A stretch of DNA of 64,000 nt from Halobacteriales archaeon QS_4_69_225 (lineage in GTDB: Archaea; Halobacteriota; Halobacteria; Halobacteriales; Haloarculaceae): assembly GCA_003020965.1 (NCBI GenBank), contig PXRL01000012.1, positions 103,888-167,887 on the forward strand, read 5' to 3'. A program made the translations under genes and the position numbers. The notes under the pieces were generated by a model. It had not been told where the DNA came from, made no database searches, and saw only the letters and a program-made list of their open reading frames with translations. Shown here one piece after another: positions 20,228 to 30,258 of the stretch (within the stretch, counting starts at the first letter, position 1; each line of letters opens with the position of its first letter).

Positions 20228-22660
20228 ATGACTTCGTTTCAGTCGCAACTCGGCGAGGGCGGCGGGAGCGGCGCCACCGCCGAGGAACTCGCCGAGGGCC
20301 AGCGCTCCATCTCCATCGCCGAGTTCTTCGAGAAGAACAAGCAGATGCTCGGCTTCGACAGCGACGCGAAGGCGCTCGTCACCGCCGTCAAGGAAGCCGT
20401 GGACAATTCCTTGGACGCCACCGAGGAAGCCAACATCCTCCCGGACATCTACGTCGAAATCGAGGACCGCGGCGACTACTACCGGCTGGTGGTCGAGGAC
20501 AACGGTCCGGGCATCACGAAAGAACAGGTGCCGAAGGTCTTCGGCAAACTGCTGTACGGCTCCCGTTTTCATGCCCGTGAACAGAAACGTGGCCAGCAGG
20601 GAATCGGTATTTCGGCGTCCGTGCTGTACGCTCAGCTGACTTCCGGGAAACCAGCGAAGATCACCTCCAAGACCGAGACCGGCGACGGCGCGCGCTACTT
20701 CGAGCTGACCATCGACACCGACACCAACGAGCCGGAGATCGACGTCGACGAGCCGGCGACCTGGGAGCGGCCCCACGGCACCCGCATCGAGCTGGAGATG
20801 GAGGCCAACATGCGGGCCCGCCGGCAGCTCCGCGACTACGTCAAGTACACCGCGGTCGTCAACCCCCACGCCCGCATCGAGTTCCACGAGCCGGCCGACT
20901 CCTTCAAGTTCGAGCGGGCCACCGACGAACTGCCGCCGGAGACCGAGGAGATACGGCCCCACCCTCACGGCGTCGAGCTGGGGACGCTGCTGAAGATGCT
21001 GGATGCGACCGACTCCTACTCGACGTCGGGCTTTCTCCAGGAGGAGTTCACGCGGGTCGGCGCCAAGACGGCCGACGGCGTCTGCGACCGGTTCCGCGAC
21101 CGGCAGTTCGGCCGGGAGCTGACGTGGCGGCCGCCGCGTTCGACGGACGGCGGTGCGCTGGAGGCGCACCGAAACGGAGGCGGCGAGGCCGCCGTCACGC
21201 CGGCCGTCCGGGAGGCCGTCGCCAACAAAAGCGCCGAGGCGACGACCGGCTTCGCCGACCGCGTCGCCGACGCGCTCGCCGACCGCGACGAACTCGCCCA
21301 CGCGACGGTCGTCGAGGTCGTCGACGAGGTCGCCGACGGGATCGCCGACGACCACGGCGAGACGTTCGGCGAGACGGTCCGAAAGAAGGCCGTCGCGGCC
21401 GCCTGGGGCGAGGTGACCGACGGGCGGGCCGCCGACTGCTACGAGCTGGTCGACGGGGCGACGACGACCCGAAAGGACGACGCGGCCGTCGAGGGGCTCG
21501 CGACCCGGCTGGCCGAGCGGTTCGCCGACCGGGACGACGACCGCGGCCGGCTGACCCGCGAGGAGCTGCGGGCGTCGGTCGATCGGGCGGCCGACGCGAC
21601 CGAGGAGTACGACGACGCCACCTTCGGCGACACCGCCCGGGAGAACGTCACCGACGCCTTCTGGGAGCGGGCCCGGACCGTCCCGGACGAGCTGCCGTCG
21701 GTGAGTGCGGTCGCCGACGACCGCGACGCCGCCGCCCGGCTGCTGGAGGCGATGCGGGCGACGGACATCCTCTCGCCGCCGACGGGCTGTCTGGCGCCGA
21801 TCTCCGAGGAGCTGGTCGAGGCCGGGCTCCGCAAGGAGTACGACGCGGACTTCTACGCCGCCGCCACCCGGGACGCGGAGGTCCACGGCGGCGACCCGTT
21901 CGTGGTCGAGGCCGGCATCGCCTACGGCGGCGACGTCGACGGCGACGGCGACGTCGACGTGCTGCGGTTCGCCAACCGGGTGCCGCTGGTCTACCAGCGC
22001 GGCGCCTGCGCCACCGTCGACGTGGTCAAGGACATCAACTGGCGCAACTACGGCCTCGACCAGCCCGGCGGCTCCGGCATCCCGACCGACCCCGCCGTGT
22101 TGATGATCCACGTCGCCTCGACGAACGTCCCGTTCACCAGCGAATCGAAGGACGCCGTCGCCAACGTCCCCGAGATAGAACGAGAGATCGAGCTGGCGCT
22201 GCGGGAGGCTGCCCGGGAGCTAAAGTCCTACCTCAACAAGCGGCGGTCCCTGGAGAAGCGCCGCCGCAAGCAGAACGTCATCGCCGACATCCTGCCGGAG
22301 ATGGCCGAGAAGCTGTCGGAGGTAACCGACCGCGAGTCGCTGGACGTCGACGACTCGCTGGCCCGCATCATGAACAACGTCCTCGTCGAGCGGACGGTCG
22401 ACGGCTCGACGATCGAGCTCAGCGTCCACAACTACGACGACACCGGCGTCGCCGGCGAGGTGACCGAGATCGTCACCGCCGACCCCGGCGACCACGACGA
22501 GGCGACGGTCGTCGAGATGGACGGCGAGTGGTTCCTGAAGTGGTCGCCGGAGGTGGCGGCCGGCGAGACGGCGACGCTGCGCTACGAGATCGACGGCGAC
22601 GCGGAGTTCGACGTCTCCGTCGAGGGTATCGAGGCCGAACGACTGACGATCGACGCCTGA
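20228..22660 (+). CDS. top6B: DNA topoisomerase VI subunit B
   Basis: The ATPase subunit of the archaeal type IIB topoisomerase, which decatenates and relaxes DNA. The GHKL fold is visible: [14 protein letters not shown] (catalytic Glu56 and Asn60), VVEDNGPGI (Asp91) and [20 protein letters not shown]. The transducer region includes [18 protein letters not shown]. At 810 residues it is much longer than crenarchaeal homologues (about 530). Most of the excess is an Ala/Asp/Glu-rich segment at about residues 315-520, and a long C-terminal beta domain ends the protein. Similar length is usual in haloarchaea. The start [10 protein letters not shown] is used. The stop is one base before the top6A start. 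Confidence 0.96.
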   Translation: MTSFQSQLGEGGGSGATAEELAEGQRSISIAEFFEKNKQMLGFDSDAKALVTAVKEAVDNSLDATEEANILPDIYVEIEDRGDYYRLVVEDNGPGITKEQVPKVFGKLLYGSRFHAREQKRGQQGIGISASVLYAQLTSGKPAKITSKTETGDGARYFELTIDTDTNEPEIDVDEPATWERPHGTRIELEMEANMRARRQLRDYVKYTAVVNPHARIEFHEPADSFKFERATDELPPETEEIRPHPHGVELGTLLKMLDATDSYSTSGFLQEEFTRVGAKTADGVCDRFRDRQFGRELTWRPPRSTDGGALEAHRNGGGEAAVTPAVREAVANKSAEATTGFADRVADALADRDELAHATVVEVVDEVADGIADDHGETFGETVRKKAVAAAWGEVTDGRAADCYELVDGATTTRKDDAAVEGLATRLAERFADRDDDRGRLTREELRASVDRAADATEEYDDATFGDTARENVTDAFWERARTVPDELPSVSAVADDRDAAARLLEAMRATDILSPPTGCLAPISEELVEAGLRKEYDADFYAAATRDAEVHGGDPFVVEAGIAYGGDVDGDGDVDVLRFANRVPLVYQRGACATVDVVKDINWRNYGLDQPGGSGIPTDPAVLMIHVASTNVPFTSESKDAVANVPEIEREIELALREAARELKSYLNKRRSLEKRRRKQNVIADILPEMAEKLSEVTDRESLDVDDSLARIMNNVLVERTVDGSTIELSVHNYDDTGVAGEVTEIVTADPGDHDEATVVEMDGEWFLKWSPEVAAGETATLRYEIDGDAEFDVSVEGIEAERLTIDA

Positions 22661-22661
22661 T

Positions 22662-23774
22662 ATGAGCACCGACACAGACACCGACGCCGACCTGAACGAG
22701 GAGGAGGCCCGCGAGCAGCTGCTCGACCTCGCGGCACAGTTCTACGACCAGTTCGCCGACGGGAGCGTCCCGCGGATGGAGATCCCCACCCGGACGAAGT
22801 CCAACATCGTCTTCGACGAGGACGAAGATGTCTGGGTGTACGGCGACCGCCACTCGACGCGGTCGGCCAACAGCGTCAACGGCGCCCGGAAGCTGCTGAA
22901 GGCGACCTACACCATCGAGTTCCTGGCCGACCAGCTCGCGGAGGACCGCTCGTCGACGCTCCGGGAGCTGTACTACCTCTCGGAGTCGTGGGAGGAAGAA
23001 CGCGCGCAGTTCAACGACCAAGACGAGTCCAACCAGCTCATCGAGGACCTCGAGATCGTCGCGGACGTCACCCGCGAGGACTTCCACATGCGACCCGAGG
23101 AGTCCGGCGCGACGGTGATGGGCCCGCTGTACCTCCGCGAGCAGACCCGCCGCGGCGAGCGGGAGATCCACTGCCAGAAGGACGTCGGCGAGGGCGGCTA
23201 CCAGATTCCCAACGACCCCGACACCATCGAGTTCCTCGACGTCGACGCCGACTTCGTGCTGTGCGTGGAGACCGGCGGCATGCGCGACCGGCTGGTCGAG
23301 AACGGCTTCGACGAGGAGTACGACGTCGTCGTCGTCCACCTGAAGGGCCAGCCGGCGCGGGCAACCCGCCGGCTGACCAAGCGGCTGCGCGACGAACTCG
23401 ACCTGCCGGTCGTCGTCTTCACCGACGGCGACCCCTGGTCGTACCGCATCTACGGCTCCGTCGCCTACGGCTCCATCAAGTCCGCACACCTCTCGGAGTA
23501 CCTCGCCACGCCGGAGGCGCAGTTCGTCGGCATCCGGCCGCAGGACATCGTCGACTACGACCTGCCGACGGACCCGCTCGCCGACTCCGACATCAACGCC
23601 CTCGAGTCCGAGCTCGACGACCCCCGGTTCCAGGACGACTTCTGGACCGAACAGATCGAACTCCAGCTCGACATCGAGAAGAAGGCCGAACAGCAGGCGC
23701 TTGCCTCCCGCGGGCTCGACTTCGTCACCGACACCTACCTCCCCGAACGGCTCGAGGAGATGGACGTGCTGTAG
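22662..23774 (+). CDS. top6A: DNA topoisomerase VI subunit A (Spo11-like)
   Basis: The 370-residue DNA-cleaving subunit, homologous to eukaryotic Spo11. The catalytic tyrosine lies in [12 protein letters not shown]; by alignment with RDIFY of Spo11 the second Tyr (Tyr105) should attack DNA. The Toprim metal site follows: [11 protein letters not shown] (Glu) and [19 protein letters not shown] (DxD-like). The length matches the family. It overlaps nothing but starts one base after the top6B stop, so the two subunits are made from one transcript. Confidence 0.97.
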   Translation: MSTDTDTDADLNEEEAREQLLDLAAQFYDQFADGSVPRMEIPTRTKSNIVFDEDEDVWVYGDRHSTRSANSVNGARKLLKATYTIEFLADQLAEDRSSTLRELYYLSESWEEERAQFNDQDESNQLIEDLEIVADVTREDFHMRPEESGATVMGPLYLREQTRRGEREIHCQKDVGEGGYQIPNDPDTIEFLDVDADFVLCVETGGMRDRLVENGFDEEYDVVVVHLKGQPARATRRLTKRLRDELDLPVVVFTDGDPWSYRIYGSVAYGSIKSAHLSEYLATPEAQFVGIRPQDIVDYDLPTDPLADSDINALESELDDPRFQDDFWTEQIELQLDIEKKAEQQALASRGLDFVTDTYLPERLEEMDVL

Positions 23775-24107
23775 CGGCGGTACAGCGGCCACGTTCAGTT
23801 ACACGAGAGCCGGCCGGCCGGCGTCGGGCGGGACCTCGAACGAGGCCGACCGCTCGCGGAGCGAGGCCGAGCGAGCGAAGCGAAGGAGGCCTCGAGGCGG
23901 AGCGGCGTCCTCGCGAGCGAAGCGAGCGAGGGCTCGGCAGAGCGACGCTCTGCCGGCGAGCAAAGCGAGCCGTGAGCCGCAGCCCGCGAGCGGGAGGGGG
24001 CGTTCGGACACGTCATCGTCACCGCCGAAAGACGCTATTCCCTCCTCACTGAATACTACCGGTACGGCCGGCCCCAGGCTTTTTTCTCCGCCGGCCGTCC
24101 CGGGGAT
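23775..24107. other. Gene-free stretch with GC-rich palindromes
   Basis: No convincing gene is seen. The stretch is full of GAGCGAAGCGAG-like purine-rich palindromes. The best is a perfect 21-bp palindrome CGGCAGAGCG-A-CGCTCTGCCG at 23,935-23,955. It could end the top6 transcript or be a dispersed repeat. The last 30 bases hold a TTTTTTC element (24,079-24,085) that may serve as the TATA-like site of the following gene. Confidence 0.6.
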
Positions 24108-24368
24108 GTGAAGTGGCGCTGTGCGGACTGCGGCCGGGTCCACGACGACCCGCCGGAGCGGTGCGCCTGCGGCTCCGCGGACGTCGAACCGGCTGCCGGC
24201 GACGACGGCCGGTTCTCGCCCCTCGCGGTCCGGCAGCGTCTGCTCTCGCCGGCCGACGCCGACCGGAGTCTGATCAGCGAGGAGCCGTACGTGAGGCTCC
24301 TGTTCCGGGCGGTCGTCGCCCTGGCGGTCGTCGCCTTACTGGTGGCCGCCGTCGCCCTCTTCGTCTAA
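24108..24368 (+). CDS. Small zinc-ribbon membrane protein
   Basis: An 86-residue protein with GTG start. The N-terminus MKWRCADCGRVHDDPPERCA then CGS gives a CxxC...CxC zinc ribbon, and residues about 65-86 ([20 protein letters not shown]) form one membrane helix at the extreme C-terminus. This would anchor a cytoplasmic zinc domain to the membrane. No partner is evident. Its last 33 bases overlap the end of the convergent MBL hydrolase gene. Confidence 0.72.
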   Translation: MKWRCADCGRVHDDPPERCACGSADVEPAAGDDGRFSPLAVRQRLLSPADADRSLISEEPYVRLLFRAVVALAVVALLVAAVALFV

Positions 24369-25049
24369 GACGGCCTCGACGCCCCGCGACCGGCAGTCCG
24401 CGCGGAACGCCCCGGCGTCGGCCTCGATGGCGTCGAAGGTGTCGTAGTGAACCGGCACCACGAGCCAGGGGTCCAGCGCCTCGGCCAGATCGGCGGCGGC
24501 GTGGCGGTCCATCGTGAACGCCCCGCCGATCGGCGGGCAGAACACGTCGACATCCAGCCGGTCGTGGCCGTCGAGGGCGTCGGTGTCGCCGGGCCAGTAG
24601 ACCGCGGTGTCGTCGAGCGTGACGTGGAAGCCGCAGCCGAGCCCTTCGGGGTGGTACGGCTCGCCGTTCGACCGGACGTGGGGACCCTCGGGGTCGTTGT
24701 AGGCGGGCGTCGTTCGCACGACGACGTCGTCGACGAGGACGTCGGCCTCGGCGCCGACGCGGCGGACCTCGAAGGGGAGGTCGGCCGGTCGCTCGACGTC
24801 GCGGTCGATACGGTGGGTGTCGACCCCCTCGAAGACGACGAGCGTGGCGTCGTCGGCCGCGACGGCCCGGAGACCGTCAGTGTCGTAGTGGTGGTCGTGG
24901 GTGACGCAGACGACGTCAGCGTCGCCCGGGTCGCGCCCGTCGAGGACGCCGTACCGGCCGGGGTCGAGGTAGACGACCGTCCCGTCGGCCGCCAGCCGGA
25001 CCGTCGCGTAGCCGAGCCACGCCAGTTCGAGCCCGTCGTGTCGGATCAT
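24336..25049 (-). CDS. MBL-fold metallo-hydrolase (UlaG-like)
   Basis: A 237-residue metallo-beta-lactamase-fold protein. The metal ligands are in [14 protein letters not shown] (HxHxxD), a later [10 protein letters not shown] and [13 protein letters not shown]. The short form without extra domains and the opening [13 protein letters not shown] fit the UlaG/RNase Z-like L-ascorbate lactonase group, whose haloarchaeal members have unknown substrates. The ATG at 25,049 ([13 protein letters not shown]) is preferred to 25,085. It overlaps the zinc-ribbon gene tail-to-tail by 33 bases. Confidence 0.82.
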   Translation of the reverse strand: MIRHDGLELAWLGYATVRLAADGTVVYLDPGRYGVLDGRDPGDADVVCVTHDHHYDTDGLRAVAADDATLVVFEGVDTHRIDRDVERPADLPFEVRRVGAEADVLVDDVVVRTTPAYNDPEGPHVRSNGEPYHPEGLGCGFHVTLDDTAVYWPGDTDALDGHDRLDVDVFCPPIGGAFTMDRHAAADLAEALDPWLVVPVHYDTFDAIEADAGAFRADCRSRGVEAVLDEEGDGGHQ

Positions 25050-25272
25050 GCCCCGCGGTACGGGCCGGACCGGCACAAGCGCCACGGTTCCGTCCGAGGT
25101 CCCACCCGGCGTCGGCCGACCGGCCGGCTCTCGCGCAGCTCGATACGCTCCCCGAGCGTCGGGTCCGTCGGGTCGCGCCGCCCCAGGCGTCGCCCTCGTG
25201 TGGTCTCGACCGCGTCGATGTAATCCCGAGAAGTTACGACTCCGGGACAGGGCCTAAGTACGTAGCCGGTAT

Positions 25273-25298
25273 GCGTTGTATCATCGATGATGCAACGC
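25273..25298. promoter_or_regulatory. ModE-box-like palindrome over the tupA start codon
   Basis: A 26-bp near-perfect palindrome (24 of 26 positions symmetric) centred on ATCGAT at 25,283-25,288. The outer parts read GCGTTGTATCAT and ATGATGCAACGC, which resembles the bacterial ModE box (CGTTATAT...ATATAACG). The operon it precedes ends with a ModE-like gene. The site covers the tupA ATG (25,287), so a bound regulator would shut off transcription or initiation directly. Confidence 0.7.
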
Positions 25299-26198
25299 CG
25301 GACGTTCATGGCGACGGTCGCGGCCGGGGTGGCGGCGCCGGCGGCCGGGTGTGCCCGCGGCGGCACCGACGGGGACCCCGGCGTCGCCGGCGAAACCCTG
25401 ACGCTGGCCACGACGACGAGCACCGTCGACACGGGATTGCTCGACGCGATTCACCCCGACTTCGAGGACCTGTACGGCGTGACCGTCGACGCGGTCCCGC
25501 AGGGGACGGGCGCGGCCCTCGAGACGGCCCGGAACGGCGACGCCGACGTCGTGATGGTCCACGCCCGGGGCCTCGAGGACGAGTTCCTGCGGAACGGCTA
25601 CGGGGTCAACCGCCGCGATCTCATGTCCAACGACTTCGTCGTCGTCGGGCCGGGCGACGACCCCGCCGGGGTCCGGGACGCGCCGTCGGCGACGGCGGCG
25701 CTCGCGGCGATCGCCGACGCGCGGGCGCCGTTCGTCTCTCGCGGCGACGACTCGGGGACGCACGCGAAGGAGCTGACCCTCTGGGCGGCCGCCGACGCCG
25801 ACCCGGGCGGCGACTGGTACCGCGAGACCGGCACCGGGATGGGCGAGGCGCTGAACATCGCGACCCAGCAGGACGCCTACACGCTCTCGGACCGCGGGAC
25901 GTTCGTCTCCCAGCGCCCTCGACTCGACCTCGTCGTCCTGCTGGAGGGGCCCATCGGGGGCGGGCCGGCGGCGCTGGCGAACCCCTACGGCGTCATGGCA
26001 GTCAACCCCGGCGTCCACGGGAACGTCAACTACGACCTCGCGATGGCCTACATCGGCTGGATAACCGCCCCCGACGCGCAGGCGGCCATCGCGGGCTACG
26101 AGGTGAACGGCGAGCAGCTGTTCTTCCCGGAGGCCGTCTCCGAGGACCCCGACCTCCGGCAGTACGTCCCGGAGGGCCGGCGGGACGAGGAGGGATGA
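25287..26198 (+). CDS. tupA: Tungstate ABC transporter substrate-binding lipoprotein
   Basis: A 303-residue extracellular oxyanion-binding protein. The N-terminus [14 protein letters not shown] has a Tat-like twin arginine and ends in the lipobox AAGC, so the mature protein is probably lipid-anchored after Cys22. The ligand motif [16 protein letters not shown], followed by [21 protein letters not shown], is the TupA signature for tungstate (less likely molybdate). It heads the operon tupA-tupB-tupC-modE, overlapping tupB by ATGA. Expression is probably controlled through the palindrome over its start. Confidence 0.9.
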   Translation: MMQRRTFMATVAAGVAAPAAGCARGGTDGDPGVAGETLTLATTTSTVDTGLLDAIHPDFEDLYGVTVDAVPQGTGAALETARNGDADVVMVHARGLEDEFLRNGYGVNRRDLMSNDFVVVGPGDDPAGVRDAPSATAALAAIADARAPFVSRGDDSGTHAKELTLWAAADADPGGDWYRETGTGMGEALNIATQQDAYTLSDRGTFVSQRPRLDLVVLLEGPIGGGPAALANPYGVMAVNPGVHGNVNYDLAMAYIGWITAPDAQAAIAGYEVNGEQLFFPEAVSEDPDLRQYVPEGRRDEEG

Positions 26199-26914
26199 CC
26201 GTGCCGCTCGACCCGGCCGTCGCGCCGCTCGTCGTCGGCTTCGAGCTGCCGTTCAGGGATGGCTACCTTCCGAGCATCATTTTCGTTTCGCTGTACGTCA
26301 GCGTCACCGCCGTCGCGCTGAGCACGCTTGTCAGCGTCCCGGTCGCCGTCGCGGTGGGGCTGACGGAGTTCCGCGGCCGGCGGCTCCTGACCTCGGTCGT
26401 CAACACCGGCATGGGATTTCCGAGCGTGGTGGTCGGGCTCGCGGTCCTGTTCGTCGTCTCCAACCAGGGTCCCCTCGGCCCGCTGGAGCTCGTGTTCACG
26501 CGGGAGGCGATGATACTGTCGCAGTTCGTCCTCGCGACGCCGCCCATCACGGCCATCACCCTCGCGGCCGTCGCCGGGGTCGACGACGGCGTTCGCGACG
26601 CCGCCCACGCCCTCGGCGGCACGCGGGTCGACGTCGCCCTCGCGGTGCTCAGGGAGGCCAGATACGGCATCGCGACGGCGGTGCTGGCCGGCTTCGGGCG
26701 GGCCATCAGCGAGGTCGGCTCCGTGCTCATCGTCGGCGGCAACATCGCCGGCGCCGACGGCGTCTCGAAGACCCGAACCCTGACGACGGCGGTCCAGCTG
26801 GAGGCCCGGCAGGGCCGCTACGAGACGGCGATGCTGCTCGGCGGCGTCCTGCTGGCGCTGGTGCTGGCGGTCAACGTGGTCGTCGTCCGGCTCGGCGGCG
26901 GGGTGGGCCGCTGA
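26195..26914 (+). CDS. tupB: Tungstate ABC transporter permease
   Basis: A 239-residue integral membrane subunit starting [20 protein letters not shown]. Five to six membrane helices are evident, with the ABC permease EAA-like loop [20 protein letters not shown] and the family stretch [19 protein letters not shown]. It forms the channel for the oxyanion delivered by TupA. Its start overlaps the tupA stop (ATGA) and its stop overlaps the tupC start by one base (TGATG). Confidence 0.9.
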   Translation: MTVPLDPAVAPLVVGFELPFRDGYLPSIIFVSLYVSVTAVALSTLVSVPVAVAVGLTEFRGRRLLTSVVNTGMGFPSVVVGLAVLFVVSNQGPLGPLELVFTREAMILSQFVLATPPITAITLAAVAGVDDGVRDAAHALGGTRVDVALAVLREARYGIATAVLAGFGRAISEVGSVLIVGGNIAGADGVSKTRTLTTAVQLEARQGRYETAMLLGGVLLALVLAVNVVVVRLGGGVGR

Positions 26915-27678
26915 TGCTCCGGGCGACCGACGTCGCGCAGTCGTACGGCGACGGCCCCATCGTCCGGGATCTTTCCGTCCAGGTCGCCCCCGGCGAGGTC
27001 GTCGCCGTCATCGGGCCGTCGGGCGTCGGTAAGACGACGCTGCTGCGGACGCTCGCCCTCGCCCGCGAGCCGGCCGACGGGCGGGTGACCCTCGACGGCA
27101 CCGACCCCTGGGCCGTCGGCGCCGACGAGCGGCTGGCGCTGCGCCGCCGCGTCGGGATGGTGTTCCAGGAGCCGGGGCTCTTCGACGCCTCCGTCGCCCG
27201 CAACGTCGAGTACGGCCTGCGCGTCCGGCGGTCCTGGTCGGAGCGGCTCGGCGACGGGCTCCGCTCGCTCGTCGGCTCGAACGGGACGGCCGGGGCCGTC
27301 CGCGAGGCGCTGGAAGCCGTCGGGCTGGCCGGGGCGGCCGACCGCCACGTCGGGTCGCTGTCGGGCGGAGAGGCCCAGCGGACGTCGTTCGCCCGGGCGC
27401 TGGCCTACGACCCGGACGTGCTACTGTTGGACGAGCCGACGTCGGACCTCGACCCCCGGAACACGGCCGTCGTCGAGGAGGCCGTCGCCGCGGCCCGGGC
27501 CCGCGGCATCGGGGTCGTCGTCGCCACCCACGACATGCACCAGGCCGAACGGGTCGCCGACCGCGCGGCGGTGCTGCTCGACGGCCGGCTGATAGAGACC
27601 GGGCCGACCGACCGGGTGTTCGACGACCCCGACGACCCCCGGGCGCGAAGGTTCATCAGCGGGGAGTTGGTGTACTGA
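26914..27678 (+). CDS. tupC: Tungstate ABC transporter ATP-binding protein
   Basis: A 254-residue ATPase energising uptake. Walker A GPSGVGKTTLL, the ABC signature LSGGEAQRTSFARALAY and Walker B VLLLDEPTSDLD are all intact, and a switch His is in VVATHDMHQAERVAD. There is no TOBE domain on this subunit. The TOBE function resides in the next gene. It follows tupB with a one-base overlap. Confidence 0.92.
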   Translation: MLRATDVAQSYGDGPIVRDLSVQVAPGEVVAVIGPSGVGKTTLLRTLALAREPADGRVTLDGTDPWAVGADERLALRRRVGMVFQEPGLFDASVARNVEYGLRVRRSWSERLGDGLRSLVGSNGTAGAVREALEAVGLAGAADRHVGSLSGGEAQRTSFARALAYDPDVLLLDEPTSDLDPRNTAVVEEAVAAARARGIGVVVATHDMHQAERVADRAAVLLDGRLIETGPTDRVFDDPDDPRARRFISGELVY

Positions 27679-27681
27679 CGC

Positions 27682-28392
27682 ATGGACGGCGCCGACGACC
27701 GGACGGACGGCCGGGCGCGGGCGGTCGTCGCCCGCGACGACGTCGAGTTCGACGTCCGGGACGCCCGGCTGCTGCGTGCGGTCGACCGGACCGGGTCGGT
27801 CGCGGGCGCCTCCTCGGCCCTCGGGCGGTCGCGGGCCCGGGACCTGGCCCGCATCGAGACGCTGGAGGCGGCCTTCGGCGCGCTGGTCGAGCGGCGGCGC
27901 GGCGGCAGCGGCGGCGGCGGCAGCCGGCTGACCCCGGCGGCGGTCGACCTCCTAGAGCGGTTCGAGCGGCTGTCGGTCGCCGTCGCGGCGACCGCGCGGG
28001 TCCCGGAGACGGTCCTTCGAGGCCCCGTCGCGTCCGTCGACGGGGAGCTGGCGGTCGTCTCGACGCCCGTCGGCGAGGTGTGCGGGCTCCACCAGGGGGT
28101 CGACGCCGGCGACGAGGTCCAGGTGCGGGTCGGCGCCGACGCGGTGACCGTTTTACTGTCGGGTGCGGACCCGGCGGCCGGCGATTCCAGTGCCCGGAAC
28201 CGGCTCCGCGGGACGACCGTCGACGTCGACCGCGGCGGGACCGTCGCGACCGTCGGCGTCGACGTCGACGGGACCGTCTTTCGGGCGCTGCTCACCGACG
28301 ACAGCACCGTACGGCTCGGACTACAGAAGGGACGGGAGGCGGCGATTTCCTGGAAGGCGACGGCGACGCGTGTCGCCGGCGACCGACCGTAG
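27682..28392 (+). CDS. ModE-like molybdate/tungstate-responsive regulator (HTH plus TOBE)
   Basis: A 236-residue protein with a LysR/ModE-type N-terminal HTH (DARLLRAVDRTGSVAGASSA then LGRSRARDLARIETLEA). A Gly-rich linker GGSGGGGSR follows, and the C-terminal part contains TOBE-like beta segments (GEVCGLHQGVDAGDEVQVRV; RLRGTTVDVDRGGTVATVGV) that bind oxyanion in ModE and Mop proteins. It starts three bases after tupC, so it belongs to the operon. It most likely represses tup genes when tungstate or molybdate is plentiful. Its site may be the palindrome at 25,273-25,298. Confidence 0.82.
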   Translation: MDGADDRTDGRARAVVARDDVEFDVRDARLLRAVDRTGSVAGASSALGRSRARDLARIETLEAAFGALVERRRGGSGGGGSRLTPAAVDLLERFERLSVAVAATARVPETVLRGPVASVDGELAVVSTPVGEVCGLHQGVDAGDEVQVRVGADAVTVLLSGADPAAGDSSARNRLRGTTVDVDRGGTVATVGVDVDGTVFRALLTDDSTVRLGLQKGREAAISWKATATRVAGDRP

Positions 28393-28396
28393 CCCG

Positions 28397-29116
28397 CTAT
28401 AGCAGCTCCTCGAAGTCCTCGTGGCCGGCGATGTCGACGCCCTCTTCGGTGACCTCCGCGAGGTAGACGCCGTTGCCGGAGCCGGTGTCTCGCTCGACGG
28501 CGGCGTTGATGGCGGAGGCGGCGACGCGCTTTGCCTCCTCGTTGGTCATGTCCTCTTCGTACTCCCGCTCGAGGGTGCCGTAGGCGACGGTCAGACCAGA
28601 CCCGGTGACGGTGTAGTCGTCGGCCATCACGCCGCCGGCGGGGTCGATTGAGTAGACGTGGTGGCCGTCGTCGTCGACGCCGCCGAGGATGGGGTTGATG
28701 GCGAAGAACGGCCCGCCGCGGGCGAAGTTGCCCGCCAGCGTCGCCAGCGCCTCGATCGAGATGTCCTCGCCGCGGCGCGCCTCGTAGAGGTTGCTCTCGG
28801 CTTCCAGCGAGCGGATGAACGACTGGGCGCCGCCGACGGAGCCGACGAGCGTCAGCGCCGCCGTCGGGTGGATCTGCTCGACCTTCTGGACGTTCTTGTT
28901 GGAGACGAACCGTCCGCCCAGCGACGCCCGCATGTCCGTCGCGACGACGACCCCCTCGGCGGTCGTGATGCCGACCGTCGTCGTTCCGGTCTTGTTGACG
29001 TTCTCGAGGTCGTCCGCCGAGAGGTCGTTCGACGGCATCTCCCCGAGTTCGGGCTCGTACGGCGACGCGGTGTGGTCCTGGCCGGTGCGCGGCAACGAGA
29101 GATCTGGCTGTCGCAT
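28397..29116 (-). CDS. psmB: Proteasome beta subunit
   Basis: A 239-residue catalytic subunit of the archaeal 20S proteasome. The propeptide ends at NKTG, and the predicted N-terminal nucleophile is Thr45 of TTTVGITTAEGVV, exposed by self-cleavage. Lys in MRASLGGRFVSNKNVQKVEQ and the Ser/Asp residues of VTGSGLTVAYGTLE match the family. It is convergent with the ModE-like gene, four bases apart. The propeptide of 44 residues is of usual haloarchaeal length. Confidence 0.95.
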   Translation of the reverse strand: MRQPDLSLPRTGQDHTASPYEPELGEMPSNDLSADDLENVNKTGTTTVGITTAEGVVVATDMRASLGGRFVSNKNVQKVEQIHPTAALTLVGSVGGAQSFIRSLEAESNLYEARRGEDISIEALATLAGNFARGGPFFAINPILGGVDDDGHHVYSIDPAGGVMADDYTVTGSGLTVAYGTLEREYEEDMTNEEAKRVAASAINAAVERDTGSGNGVYLAEVTEEGVDIAGHEDFEELL

Positions 29117-29326
29117 TACCCACGAGTAGCGGACGGCCGCGGATAAAACCTTCCTGTCAGGCAGTCCTCGCCCGGTCGTAGGCGTCGCCGACCCGACCGA
29201 GAAGCCGGCTCCGCCGGCACCGGACGGTAACTTTCATCCCACCGTGAGACCACCTTCCGGTGTGATGTCGAGACAGACAGCGATGATTCGCGCTCGCCGC
29301 GGGACGGACCGTGAGGTGGTCGCGCC

Positions 29327-29677
29327 GTGAGCAACTACCTCGTCGCGATGGAGGCCGCCTGGCTCGTCCGGGACGTCGAGGAGATCGACGACGCCATCGG
29401 CGTCGCCGTCAGCGAGGCGGGCAAGCGGCTCAACGACGCCGAGATGGACTACGTCGAGGTCGACGTCGGCGCGACGCCGTGTCCGGCCTGCGGCGAGGCC
29501 TTCGACTCGGCGTTCATCGCCGCCGACACCGCGCTGGTGGGGCTCCTCCTCGAGATGGAGGTGTTCAACGCCGACAGCACCGAACACGCCGCCCGCATCG
29601 CCAAAAGCGAGGTCGGCGGCGCCCTCCGGGACGTCCCGCTGACGGTCATCGAGACCGTCGAGCGCGAGGACGACTAG
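29327..29677 (+). CDS. UPF0212 (DUF555) family protein
   Basis: A 116-residue protein with GTG start, MSNYLVAMEAAWLVRDVEEI, matching the archaeal UPF0212 family throughout. The pair of Cys in TPCPACGEAF suggests a metal or redox site. Its function is unknown. It is convergent with the XRE-CBS gene, the stop codons overlapping by four bases. Confidence 0.9.
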   Translation: MSNYLVAMEAAWLVRDVEEIDDAIGVAVSEAGKRLNDAEMDYVEVDVGATPCPACGEAFDSAFIAADTALVGLLLEMEVFNADSTEHAARIAKSEVGGALRDVPLTVIETVEREDD

Positions 29678-30216
29678 GACATGTGGGCCGCGACGTCGGC
29701 CTCGGTGATGATGCCGACCAGCCGGCCGTCCTCGACGACCATCACGGCGTCCTGGTGGTTGAGATGGGCGTTCAGCTCGTCGAGGGTGGCGTCGGGCTCG
29801 ACGGCCGTGATCGTCTCCCGCATCGCGTCGGCCACCGGCAGGTCGCCGGCGCTCTCCGAGTCGAGCTGGCGGACGTCGGAGTTGGAGACGACCCCCTGTG
29901 GCCGCCCGTCTCGGACGACCGGCAGCTGCGAGTAACCCTCCGTGACCATCACGTCGATCGCCTGCCGGACGCTGTCGTCCGGCGCGACCGTGACGACGCC
30001 CTCGTGCATGATGTCGGCCGCGTGCATGACGGCGTTTTCCGCCTGATCGAGGGCGTTGACGATGCGCCGCAGCGTCGACAGCCGCGGGTCGACGTCGCCG
30101 CCTTCGATGCGGGCGATCAGCGGCTGGGAGACGTCCGCCCGCTCGGCCAGCTCGCTTTGGGTCAGCTCCAGGTCCGTCCGTCGTTCGTGGAGGTCCGCGG
30201 GCGTCGGCAGGTCCAT
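29674..30216 (-). CDS. XRE-family HTH protein with two CBS domains
   Basis: A 180-residue regulator. Residues about 10-50 form a Cro/XRE helix-turn-helix (LELTQSELAERADVSQPLIA then RIEGGDVDPRLSTLRRI). Two CBS repeats follow (DIMHEGVVTVAPDDSVRQAI and VADAMRETITAVEPDATLDE), which usually bind adenosine nucleotides and could couple DNA binding to energy state. The start is the ATG at 30,216 (MDLPTPADLHERR). A TATA-like GTATAACT element at about 30,235-30,242 gives leaderless spacing. It is separated from purM by about 40 bases. Confidence 0.87.
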   Translation of the reverse strand: MDLPTPADLHERRTDLELTQSELAERADVSQPLIARIEGGDVDPRLSTLRRIVNALDQAENAVMHAADIMHEGVVTVAPDDSVRQAIDVMVTEGYSQLPVVRDGRPQGVVSNSDVRQLDSESAGDLPVADAMRETITAVEPDATLDELNAHLNHQDAVMVVEDGRLVGIITEADVAAHMS

Positions 30217-30258
30217 ACCTGCCAATAACCCGGAGTTATACAAAAGCGTTCCCCCGGT

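Noticed and set aside
20198..22111. 637-codon frame antisense to top6B, and a similar 532-codon frame antisense to gyrA (15,854-17,452)
   Set aside because: Val/Asp/Arg/Leu-rich mirror translations of well-identified genes, without motifs or promoters.
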